This document shows positions 48,301 to 61,000 of a stretch of 64,000 bases of DNA, piece by piece; position 1 is the first letter of the stretch, and every line of letters starts with the position of its first letter. The DNA comes from Hymenolepis diminuta (taxonomy: Eukaryota > Platyhelminthes > Cestoda > Cyclophyllidea > Hymenolepididae). Both the position numbers and the translations under genes were made by a program. Under the pieces are notes generated by a model. The model was not told where the DNA came from, did not search any database, and saw only the letters and a list, made by a program, of their open reading frames with translations. The stretch spans positions 1,323,753 to 1,387,752 of the forward strand of contig CAADRB010000001.1 in assembly GCA_900708905.1 (NCBI GenBank). The letters run 5' to 3'.

Positions 48301-51300
48301 TCGCGAAAAGAAGTATTCACAAGGTTTTGCATTATGCGTTGTCGAAATGTCAAATAAGGTATGCAAACAACTTTCTTTTCAATATTGATTCTGATCTGAG
48401 GTTATTAAATCAAATAACTTGTGCTTTCCTTCAATCTTTATCGTTTATTGGGAATCGAATAAAGTTGTTATAGATATCTATTTAATAAATAATATTTTGG
48501 ATTTATATATAATAAATATTTTACAATATATTATCTGTTTATGATTAAAAGTATAATATTTAAGGGTGTCTTTGTTTATAGTTTTGACAGCTCGAAGATA
48601 ACCGGAAACTATGAGTTGGTAGACCCTTATCGCTATTGATATATTGGTATGTCTAGCAAGCACCAAGGGAGATTAAATCATTAAATTACTTACGGAACTA
48701 TTTGAGCCTATAACCGCTCTTTGCTTCGATCTAAACAAGCACTTCTGTAATGATCAATCTTTGCACTCCAACGGATGATTTCTGGCCTTCAAATTGCGCA
48801 GTATCTGCGTACACACTTGAAAATTTTAAAGTTAGGAATTATTTAGAGTTAAATTTCAAGCATCCTTAACGTATTATGTTTATATTTTTCATGTAAAATC
48901 ATATTCCCTACGATATGAAGCAAAAATTAACACATCTTGCGGCGTGTTACTTTCAGAAATGTGTTAGTGACGTTATGGTACTTGTTATTACTATCTAACC
49001 ACTAAGAATGTAGCTTTCTGACGAAATCGTATTGCGTGAATGTCCCAAGTTAATTGCTTTGCATACACTTTAAAACAAGGCTAGACGCTTGTGCAGCGAA
49101 ATAGATAACAATTCAGTTTCTGGTAATTAAGGAAGCTTTTTTAATCTTACAATTCCTTATATTAAGTCAGTATTTTCTAAAATATTCATAATCGATTTTT
49201 AGAACTTGACAACGTTTATTGTCATTATTATCCATAGCAAAACAAATGTTTTGTGTTATTATTGCCTATGGCACAGCACAATAAAAAATAAATGTAGGTT
49301 TTAATGATGAGAAGGCGTTGGAATTCGAGGAGCTGCGAACGAGTTTTACAGAATATGAAACAGTTGAGAATAACTAGTTGCTACTAGGATTCACTAGACG
49401 ACCTGTAATTATATTGCATTTATTATATGCTTCTTAAATTATAGATTTCCGACTTTAGCGTCCTTGTATAGAAGCAAATAGTTAAGTAAAGTTAGTTCAT
49501 ATTATATCTTCATTAAAATTGGGTTTAGATAGCTCTCTCGTTTGGACAACATGCTGAATATTTCTATCTTAAAATTATTTCGGCGGTTTCTCCAAGTTAT
49601 CTTCACAAAATTAATTTTAAATTTTCACTGAGAGATCAGAAATTATTATTATTTGATTGTTTTTAATTCCCATTCGGGTTTGAAGAAGGACTCGGAGTTT
49701 CACTCAACTATCATTGTTAGCTTGTAACGTAGGTGAAATGGAGAGGCGGCTTAATGCTCTAGGGTCTGGACATTAGAGATGACATTCGTCACGCACACGA
49801 CTGAAAGAAGGTAAGATGGTGGTTTATTGGGAAAAAACGGAGTTCATTAGAGAAAAATGATGGATAAGTATGCAGTTTGGCTAAGTGAGAGGAGTTCCTA
49901 AAAACTGATAAGGAAGCTTGTGTAAGAAGCTCTAACCCTCTAGAGTGAGGGGTAAAACTTGTTTCAGTGGGTTTCAGTGTCTCGGATCACTCTAAGTCCA
50001 AAATGAGCGAAAAACACCCGAGTGAGTCACTCACTTCACATCAGGTTATTTTTATTAAGAGAGTATAAATAATTTAGTTTTAATTTAAATAACTTGGATT
50101 CAGATATTTGAAAACTTTAGATAATTTAGATTCCAAAGTAATAAACCAAAAGAAGAAAGTAACTCAAAATAATAGCTATATGCTAGCTTTATGAAGAGAT
50201 TAACTTGATCAAAAAGTAATTTCGTAAATCAAAGCTAATAATGACATTATAGTAATGATAGTAGATATTGAATGCATACTCAGTCGTCGTGGAGAAGACT
50301 TCTAATAATAAAGAGAGTCTGAGTAAGTCATTACACCTCTAACCTGGAGGATTAGCCATGGTTCGCATTATCTCCTTCTGTTTCAGATACATTCTGGGGA
50401 GACAAAATTTGATTACCACACGCTCAACCCATCCGAACTAAAACACGTTCAATTAGAAAGAGAGGCAAATGAATTCATCGGCACATCAAAGATTTATTGA
50501 GAAAATAACACAATAATGGGAGGGAAGGAAAACCAAATTATGTAAATCAACAAAACCGAGCACGGTTCACAATAAAATAGAAAAAATGCTATTAAAAACG
50601 TTTGGAAACGGTATCAATTTCGGTGAGTCGAGTACATTGTTAAGGTAGGTGAACTTATGAAAACGATTATTTTACCTACGAATTAATTTGAGAAATATAT
50701 CATGCCTACATTCGTGGGTGGAAAAGTTAATCTCTGCATTTATCGCAAAAAATTACCTATGCATCAATTTACAGTGACCAATTTGTAATTTGTTTTTCTT
50801 TAACCCAAACAAACCGACAAAACATTCATTTATCACCATGAAAAATGATGCCCCTTGATTTCTTTATTCTCAAACGAAAACATTTATTTTAGGTCAAAAA
50901 CAAGTTAATGCACATGTTCATTTCGTACCTACGTAGGTACATACACAAACAAAGAGGCAACACCAAATCTTAACATTTAGGATGAAATATTACTCGACCT
51001 GGTAATGGATAGCCAAATAAACCCTTGTTCCTCTTGGCTCTTCTGACAATAACGAACTAGTTATTCATTAAGACAAACTGGAATACGGAAAAAAGTCCAG
51101 ACTAGCCCTTGGTAATTAATGGCCCTGTAGACCAGCAGTTAAGCTTTTCACTGTCAGTTAGAATGCCAGCGTAGTTTTATATTCAAATCTAGATTTTTAT
51201 ATATTAGAGACTAAATAATTTCTATATAAGTATACTCACACATTTCCATATTTCTGTAAGCAACAAGTAGAAACAATAAATAATCGATGTCAATACTATA

Positions 51301-52028
51301 AGCGTGTAATTAACTACAAAGTTTTGATATGAAGATGATAGAGTTCCTTTCCTTTCCTTTCCATTAAAAATTATCTGAAGTCGCTTACCTTGGATAAAAG
51401 CTCCCAATATTGATAAAATGGAACCTTGCCGTGGAATATAGTATACAACAGGATGCATTACATTCCTTGGTTTACGGAAAAAGTCGTATTGATCGAGCCG
51501 GTAGGGACATTCAAATGTGAATGGAAAACTGATCCACAAATGGCATCGCCATAGCCTGAGTTAGAAATTTTTCGCACATTCCAGTCGAATAATTCTTACT
51601 AGCGTTTTAATGATAATTTCTGTCACTTTTATTCACGGTAAAGCAAACACACTTTCACATTTTTATTATGGCGTCTGAATAGGAAAAACAGTAAAACTGT
51701 CTCTTTAAGGACAGACTGAAGGAGAAAAAGGTCTAGAGGAAGTAGATAATAAAGTCACTGCATAAGATATCTTCCTTTATTCGAATTCTGGGTGAAGTAA
51801 ACGAGGCATTTTCAAAAGAGATTTGTTTACTATGACAATGCTCCTTGGTGAACTCCTGCCCACGATATTAAGAGTTTTTGACCAGCAAATTAAAATCAAT
51901 GGTTTTTCATGCCTCCGTGATTAACTTTTATCTTCAAGCAACCAAGAGTAGGTAAATGAGACCTGCAGATATGTCTTTTTAAAAACCGAGTTCACTTCTC
52001 TCAAGGTGAACTAAAATAATGTACATCC

Positions 52029-52048
52029 ACCCTCCCCCCTCCCCCACC
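52029..52048 (-). other. G-rich tract on the minus strand
   Basis: The plus strand has runs of 3, 6 and 5 C separated by single T's (from 52030 to 52045), in otherwise AT-rich DNA. The minus strand could form a G-quadruplex, though only three clear G runs are present. Confidence 0.3.
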
Positions 52049-54261
52049 GCCAAAGCGTAGGAGAATTTCATTTTACTCAGTTTAGCTAAACGCTTGATGA
52101 CATGCAAATTGGATTATGGTCATTGAATTGGTCATGGGACATTCAATCGAGAATGGCATTGATTGTTTAAATGATAGTAAAACATACAATTAATGAATGA
52201 TCTAGTGTTATGAATTTTGAAAATATTCTTTCCTACGTTAAAAAACGCTGGCATTCATCACCTGCTACCATTTTATTTATTAGAATAAAAATATCCAAAC
52301 CAATTTACAAATCGGGCAATAAGCTCTGGACCCTGTGAACGCGAACTCACTCCGAAAACAAGGGGTAAATCCTGAACTTTGAAATTATGAACATTGGAAC
52401 ATGAAGCAGTAAAGTTTATCCGTGTAGTGGAAAGCGTACAACCTGAATCCAAAGATTAAATATGAGACAAATCTTTTGAGATTCTTATTTCTTCTCGATT
52501 TCCTTCATTAGCTCTTATTCGATTCGTGAGCAATCTTCCTTAGGAATATATTTCCCTCGATGGAAAATATATTCTTTTCGCCTTCACAAGAGTACTAGAT
52601 GAATTAACAACACGTCTTTAGTCATACCTTCTTCTTGATCCCCTTTATTTCATTACTTACTCCTCCTGTCCACATTCTTTTCTGTGGTTAAATTGTTTTG
52701 ACAGCTTAAATACAAACAACACCCACTTCAAGCAAAACTAAAATAGAGAAAATGATCAAATATCGGTTATGCTTTTCAAATACTTCCTAAAATGTTAGCA
52801 TTCACGACGCAATCCTTGTGCATTGTTCTGTGCATAGAACGCACCTTTAATGGGGTAGGGGCTTCATTGATAAATACATTTGTAGGTTAAAGGTAACAAT
52901 ACATTTCTGCCTAACAATGATTCATGCTGCATCCATTCGTTTTATTGCATTGTTGATAAACTCAGTAGTGCTGAGATGTAATGTATCCAACAGTTGTTAT
53001 TATAAGTATCTTAATACTTATGGAATGAATCCAGATTATGGATGGCCTATCTGATTTGTTGGATTGTTTACAAAAGAAACAAATGCGCTGCAGGTGATGA
53101 TCTATGATGGTTAGGGACAAATTAACTATTAAAATACTTCTTTAGCTTAAAAAATTATAACAAATAAAGAGGAATCACTTATAAATGACGTTTTTGTGGT
53201 TAAATAAAAGTTTTTTTTGAAAAACAAGATGATATTTCAATATTTTGAAGGAAGTGATCAAATTTGAAGTCAGCCATTTTTTGCGCTAATAAATAATTTA
53301 ATTTGTTTTATTTGATCGTAACAGTTATGAATTCCATCGCCTTTGCTGAGTGATATCTCTGTAAGAAGATGTGATCCTGCTTATCAAAGATAAATTCTCT
53401 TATGAAACTAAGGACAACCGTCTTTCCCAAATCAGGAGACCGAGAGCTGAGTGGAGCCCAGACTGACAGTAAAAATGGGGGAGAGATAAAGAAAGAATGA
53501 GAAATGGGCAATGTAAAAACAAGGAAGAAGCATTTGTACTTAGCTTAGAATTTGTATGTGTAACACAGGCGGATGAAATAATTCATAAAAACGTAGTTTT
53601 ATCCAGTCTAGACTCCATATATGTGCCAACCAACAAGCATTATGTGAAAAGTACAATGTTGCAAAAGCTCCAATGTGCTAATTGAAAAGTGTCTGCATAC
53701 ACAAGCTGACGGAATTAACAGCAAAACTTTCTGATGACACAGTTTGTAGTGTATGGATCTGAAGCACCAGTGGTTATAAGTATAAAACTCATCATAATGC
53801 CATAAAGATTGAAGGTACTTACTGATAATATTTATCAAAATATTGTAGTCCAGTCGAGGTTGTCCATTAAGGTGCTCCATTCGTAGTAATATTGTTTCAT
53901 CAGAATATACGACTATACAGATTTTATAGTTGTCCCTATAGTTGCAACTTGACACAATATGCTAAAGTGCATTCCAGTAAGGGCTTGCTTTCCTTGGAAT
54001 CTTCAAAGTCTTTTATTAAGTTGTAATGGTAACATATTAAGATTTAGTTCTTGAATGAAAGTTAGCTTAACTGGATGTGATTTATTTGGCAAAGAATAGC
54101 ACAAAATTTTCCCTCTACTGCTACCATATTTACTTTCACCACCTTTACCTTCTCCATGGTTCTACTAATAGTCTCATTGGGCAATATTTGAAAGATGTTA
54201 TGCGTGGAAAGAAAATTTCTTGATTCAAAATGATCTGATCTTTGTATGCGAACTAAAAAGC

Positions 54262-54379
54262 TTAAAGGGTTACGTACGAGGAAAACATTTTACAAAAGAA
54301 GAAGAATTGTACTTGACCAATAAAGATATGCCACAGCTACCTACTAAAAGCGTCCACCGATTATTCGAACAAAACTAGA
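54262..54379 (+). pseudogene. Possible mariner transposase C-terminal remnant
   Basis: One frame reads LKGYVRGKHFTKEEELYL and ends LFEQN before a stop, similar in pattern to the mariner C-terminal segment (LRGKRFTSDEEV type). No catalytic motif or terminal repeat is seen, so this is weak. Confidence 0.25.
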
Positions 54380-57300
54380 AGGGAATCTACTGAGATGGAA
54401 AGGGAATTGTTTTGTAATCACTGCTTCCTGGTCAGAGAACCTGCGGATAAAAATGGAATTTCCATATAGTATCTAGTAAAAGAGTGATGAATTACCAAAA
54501 GCAGGGGGTCGCGAGAGAGGGAGCAAAATGGCGAAGGACGTGAAAATGGATCGATCAGTTCATTTTTTATCTTGTATACTAATCCATATTTTGCTTACAA
54601 TGGACTTGAGGGCATGGGCATTCTTTGATTGCAGGCTGCCTAAGGATGTTGCCTCGGAAATCCCTCTCGTATGTTTGAAAAATTAACGGTATGGGATGTG
54701 ATATTCAGATATCTGGATTTTGGACATAATAAAGTCTTGACATATTATCTTTCTGCAAAGTTTGCATTAGTTCCCTATGGTAAAAACTTGACAAAATTAC
54801 TAAGATATGATCTAGTATATGCTCATTCTGGGGTCTTCTGGGTCTTCTAGGAGGAATTCCTTAAAATGTTAGATCTATCAAAATTCTATAGCACTCCAAT
54901 TTTGTCAAAAAGTTATTTTTACCAAAATTTGCTGATGCATAAAATATTAATAACTGTTCGTAATTTGATTGGTTCATAATAAAACAGTCTTAAATGAATG
55001 GATCAATCTTTTCTTATCAAAAGTATCCTTTAAAAAATAGTCCCTTATTAAATTTTATATTTCCGGGAAAGCATTAATACCTTTAAATACCTACCGTTGA
55101 AAAGTTGGTGCAAATACATAAAACTCGTTTAGATTGAATCGCTTGAAAAAGCAAATGAATATAACCTTTGCGTTATTCTAAATATCAACACCTATGGTCA
55201 TGCAAAACAAGGGCGTTAAGCTGTACCCCAAAATTTGAGGTTTCGGCAGTAATCAATAATTTAACCAAATTGTGCTAATTTTAATGTCATTATTTTGTCA
55301 ATTTTTACATAATTCTCATACGACAAGTCCACTCATTTACCTCTGATATTAATCATAAGAATGCAATTCATTTTGGAAAAATTATTGACCGTTTGCCCCG
55401 CCCATATAATCCAATGCACTAAGATGAGGGTTCACTTTTATTTGTACATGGAGTAGTATGAGAAAAGTTACCATCAAGAATAAATAATTTAGTTCAAAGT
55501 TACCTTTTCTACCACCAATGTTTTGAGATGTCACATTTTTAGGTAGATACAAGCACTAAGGATATGTAAAATTTTCCTTGGCAACGTTATTGCATTTATC
55601 TGATCAAAAATTCCTCTCAAAGATAAGAATTAGAAAAGGAGAACATTTAATATTGTATTCATTGGGGGTGATTAAAATAAATTTTTAAAAATCTTGTCCA
55701 GAAAAGAAGAGATTTCTTTAAACATGAAACTTCTCTTGGCATAATTTTTCCCTTTCAACCGCATTAACTTGCCTTAAAGCTCAACTTTAATAGCTATCGG
55801 GGTGGAAAATTTGCCCTGGATGTCCGGTTTCTTAAAAATAGAAATATCATGTACTAACACATTTGTAATCAGACGAATTATAAATTTAATATAGAAAATA
55901 AAAGAGTACAAATTTTGTGGGTGCAGAAAAAAAAACAGTTTGTGGGTCTAGTGCCTAAGTAATGGCGTCCGGATAGACTATCATAATTCCGGCCATCAAA
56001 GATAGATAGGCAAATGCAAAAGGGTAAAATTGTGGCGAGGACTGTTTACTGAAGAAAATTAATGACTATCGGAGGAAATAAGGGGGACAGAAGATGATGA
56101 AAGATTGGAGTAAAAATATCAACGAAATACCGGAATTACACAGTTCTTGGGATGGGGTGAGCATTCTGAGAGTTTTAAGATAGGAATCTGAAAGAGCTAT
56201 TGTGGTTATTAATTTCAGGATTTGTCAGAGTTTGGGCATTTCGGATCCCTCTTGGTGTATGTTAAAGAATCCTGTCCTATAATTAATACTCCAATCGAGA
56301 ATTTCTACATTCTAAATTCGATACTATCTCACATATTCCACAAGAAATCATATCTTGGGATTTTGTGCAAAATAGATATTCAGTATTTATGCAAAAGTTC
56401 GTTTCCCCAAAAATTGTTGCAAATTTGCTGGCGCACAGAAATATGCTGCCAGTATAGAATTTCACAGAGACATACCAGAATGGATCAGCTAATTGGTTCA
56501 TTCTTTAGGGAACTTTCAGTACTTACCATTTTTGGTTTCACTTCCTTTTGATATCATGGCATATATTATAATGACCACAAAAACTGGGGAAGCAAACGAC
56601 TTATATTGTTCAACATATAAAGATTTCTTTAAAGTTCTAAATAATAGGATTTAATGACCTTTGGAAATCAGATCGGAACCTGAATAAAATGTTTAAATAA
56701 CTTAGATATGGATAAAATGGAGCTGCACTGATGTAAATTTACTAATTTTTCCAAAGTGGCAGCTTTTTCCCTGCGAAAATTCATATGGGAGGCTTAGTAA
56801 CCTACTCGACTCCAACAATAGAATACTACGGCCCCACTACCAAACTTGGAAAGCTTAATTCCCTAATATGACGTCAAGTCCTTTTGCTGGACTATTATTT
56901 CTTGCCAAATGTTTTTTATCCCTATTACGCGACCCTTAAAACCTCGTAACTAAGTCTCAGAGTTGTGCCGTTTAGGATATTATTAGAAATTTACATACCC
57001 TGCATATCTAATGCAATAAATCACTCCACTAAACTGACTACTTCATCTCCTCTTGGTTGTACTTTCTCAATTTCCCAATACTACCGTCTCTAACGTCTTC
57101 ACACTGGATATTAATAGCAAAGGTAAAGGCTGAAGAATCGCTACGATATAGCATTTAGATAGGTGTTAGCTATTATTTGTAACCTTCGACATGGTAATAC
57201 TTTTTTTAAATTTGATATCGTCGGAAGCAAGTGAAGATGAACGTCAGTAAATAGTCCAATAACAGTAAATAAAGCATTATTAAAAATAACTATTTATAAT

Positions 57301-57904
57301 AAATTTATTGTGTTTTCTGACGTCGCATCTCCAATTTCATATTTCCAATTAATTTGCTATATTGTTATTGAGCGAGTAGGCATTTTTCTGATCATCATTT
57401 CGTATTTGAGCTTTGAACTCAAATTATTGTCAAAGCTCGATTTTAGTGAGAAGTTGGTAAGAGAAAAGAAGGAACTCTATAAGACTAATGCAAAAAGGAA
57501 AAATATGATTTCATCTAAGTTATTATTGAATTGAAACGTCTAGTTAAACAATTTGATTCAATTTAAACAAACTGCTTAAAGAACATTAGCGAGATATAAT
57601 CCGCCTTTTTTTCATGCTAATAGAACATTGTCATATTTTGGCGATTTTAGTATTTCCTATGGATGACGATTTTTTTTGAATAAGACATTGAGCTTTTACT
57701 TTAACAACTAAGAATCAATCAACATGATTTAATTTCATTTTGCTTAAATTTCTTTTGAATCTCATCAAGTTTAGGATTGATTTCAAATTACTTAACTGGT
57801 TAAATCATAAATCGGTAACTCTTATACAATGAATAGCATAAATATGAATAAAACTAATAGTACCGTAGACCGGGTTCACTCAAAACAGCACAAAAAATGT
57901 GGCC

Positions 57905-57940
57905 ACCTGATTGGTCGAGAAAAATCCAATGGGCGGTGCC
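57905..57940 (+). promoter_or_regulatory. CCAAT/GC-box cluster upstream of the nuclear receptor
   Basis: An inverted CCAAT box (ATTGG, 57910-57914) is followed by CCAAT (57926-57930) directly joined to a GC box GGGCGG (57931-57936), in a small GC-rich island. This lies 140-170 bp upstream of the receptor ATG. A TATAAAA at 58034-58040 is only 38 bp from the ATG. Promoter function is inferred from motif clustering. Confidence 0.45.
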
Positions 57941-58077
57941 GTGGGGAAATGGTCCCGGCTTTCCAAAAACCCTCATGATTATCATTCTAAATAGTCACTT
58001 AGGATAGACTTGATTAAAAAACTAGATTATAATTATAAAAATTAGGGAATAAACATAGGAATTTTTCACATCGACTG

Positions 58078-61000
58078 ATGTCCAACATGTTATGCCTCGT
58101 TTGTGGAGATATCGCCAGTGGAATTCATTATGGAGTTCTCTCGTGTGAGGGCTGTAAAGGCTTCTTTCGGAGAGCCTTACAAGTAAGTATTAATGTAGTT
58201 TTAAATATATGCAACTGAAAAAAATTATATTTGCTTATTTACTTTTTAAACCCTAGATCATCTCACACTATTGAATCAAACTTATAAACTTGTGAACTCG
58301 TATTCTTAAGGCCAAGCAAACAAACTTTTATTATAATATCATGTTCTATTATTCTAGTTTGTTTGTTAAATTAAAAAATTAAGTTATCTCAAACAAGATG
58401 CCTTACAAGAGTTAAATAATACGAAGAATTATCAGGGAAAAATTACACTGATAGCTCTCTTGCATAAAATTTAACTATCAGGTTTCTTATTTTATGCAAC
58501 TTGTCAATCCGTGAGTTCAAATAATTCCAAACGAAATTGGGTTGTTCATTTTATTTAAATGAACAGATTGAATATTATTTTAAGAAAACTGACAATTTTT
58601 AATCGCGAAAATGTATCTGAGCTGAGAAAATAACAAACGACACCGGTAAGGCACGAAACTAGGAAGGGGGTTAAAAAATAAACAAGTAATTAAATCACGT
58701 TATCAGGAGTCTTAATTTACTCGAAATCAGGAGCACTGAGTTATTCATATTTTTAAAAATGATAGAGCTCACTTTGTGATGTCACACTGTTCAATCCTCG
58801 TCATTTGATTCCTAGAATCCATGGGAGAGACTATCCCTACCATATTTAAGGCTCGTTGAATGATTGATTTAGTTCGTGGTTGATCGTGCCACTCAATTTA
58901 TCCGTATCTTTTTACAGCAGGGAGCAGTTATATGAGATTATGAGTAAATGATTTAAGATAGCACGAATTACTATAGCTTACTCAGAGTAAACTTAAAAAA
59001 TCTGTAATTTAAGTATTTTTTAAGATACTGATAGGCCATATATATCTCGCTGAGTCAGTTATATTTTGTAATGATAAGTACTTCTTACATATGTTTCTAA
59101 GGAAGGAAAATGTTATCATCATCATCCAAGGTCAATTATCTACATATTTAATGATAAATGTGATAGTTCCATGAATATGATTTGTAGGGAGACTTAAAAG
59201 ATTGATGGTTTGATTATCTAGGCACTATGGGAGTAAAAAATCGGTGAGACAGTTGTTGTAGGATGAACTGTCTGTAGACTTCACAAAATGAATAAAATTT
59301 TATTTTGGCACGTATATGATTTCTAATTTCATTTGAATAACATAAAATATGAGTTTAGTATTTATTTATATTTGTTAATATTGCCAGTTTCTCCTGTTTT
59401 TGTTCTTGCCAAATAAGTGATTCTCTCTAACACAGTACAACATTTAAATGCAGTTTTCTTAATGCAGTTGTCAAAATTTTCTATCTTCAAGTTCTCTTTT
59501 CACTACTTTTAGTCTAATTTTATGATATTTGATTGGTCTAAAAGATTTTGAATGAAACTCCTGACTGTCTCTCAAGCAGGATTATGGATGCGGGGTTTTG
59601 TTAGTAGAAGAAGATTTCTAAGAGTGCATGCAGGTCCAGGGATAAAAATTTCATAGAAGAGGGATGTATCCAAAATTAAGGAAAATCTTCATGAAGTTCC
59701 CAGTTGTGGTAAAAGTAAACACCCACTTAACTTTCGCTGAAGAAGGAATTTAGTTTGTATGTGTATTTAATTTTCACAGCATCATTTCAGGCCAGTAGGC
59801 CAAATCCAACTCCTTTTGTCCTGTTATTCATAAAAATTTAGACAAATCGTGATTGTTCTCTGAGTGTTTTCTTTGTGCGTCAAAAAACGTTAGGCAAAAC
59901 AGGAAGAAAATACTATGTCCGTTTAGGCCAGACTATATTTCTTTATTCAAACGAAAGCGTTACTTGGGTTTGAATTGTTACTCAGACAAAACACAAGTGG
60001 CCTAGAAATTGAAATAGCAGCGCTTAAACAAGGCATGCAATCTTTTAGCAACATTTACTCCCAGAAGTGATAAAAACTCCTATTAACATGGTCGGCAACT
60101 TTGAGGACAATCATATCATTTATGAAATGAATAGCGGTAACAAAAGATCAAAATAATAACAGAACAGATCATAAAATATAAAACACGAACAAGAAATAAT
60201 TTCCCATTTTCAAAATTAACTAGATTAATTATTGCCCAAGTTTTAATAAAAATCTCTAAAAAACATGTACAGTTAAAGGTTTATTTGAAATTTGAATTTT
60301 ATCTAATCATTCGCCTGAAATTTCCAGAAGAGCTTGAGGATCCATTGTTTTGCTGCACGTTTCTTGAAGAAATACGCTCTCCCAACTTCATAGCATACTC
60401 TTTCTCTGGACATCTAAAACTATGGGGATCATATTGGAAAAGGTTTATTGTATAGTACTATCATTTTTACACCTACTTTAGAAAGGTAGTAAAATAAAAA
60501 CCCTTGTTGTATAGATTTATTTTTATATTTTCAAAAAGTCTATTGAAATATCGCTTTTCGTTTTGAAAAGGATAAACGAGCACATCTTCGGAAATGTATT
60601 CGACAAGATTGCTGCAAAATATCAATTAAAACCCGTAACCACTGTCAACCCTGTCGACTACGTCGATGTCTCGAATTAGGAATGTCTCGCGAGGCGGCAA
60701 AATTAGGACGCAGATCTAGAAAAACGTGGAAAAATCTCGATCTATCAATAGCTCTTCACGGTCAGCATTTTAATAATCCTGAAAACGGTAACAAGTCTCT
60801 AACAGCTCAAAATAAGGACTTGAACAATACGCAAATAAGTAAGTCACAGTGAATGTCTAAATTTGAGTGTCTTTATCTCCTGGTTAGGAATCTCTATCTC
60901 CAGAATGCATTCATGTTTGTTTATTTGAACGGTTTATTTTTTAATATTCAAGACACTAGAACGTTGATAAAGCTATTGGAATTACTGTTTAAATAAAATG

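Larger units (their letters stand above)
45310..57860. other. Long gene-poor intergenic stretch
   Basis: About 12.5 kb of AT-rich DNA with no gene I can support. Frames such as 46089-46406, 51222-51539, 53608-53955 and 56222-56551 are Ile/Phe/Lys-rich, lack domains and sit without splice partners. Partial repeats are visible: a SINE-like head at 51120-51175 (+), a purine-rich repeat start at 53415-53510 (+) and a possible mariner remnant at 54262-54379 (+). Distal regulatory sequence for the nuclear receptor could lie here but cannot be recognised. Confidence 0.4.

Noticed and set aside
56222..56551. 109-codon plus-strand frame
   Set aside because: It has no domain, splice partner or promoter and is Ile/Phe/Ser/Lys-rich as expected of AT-rich noise.
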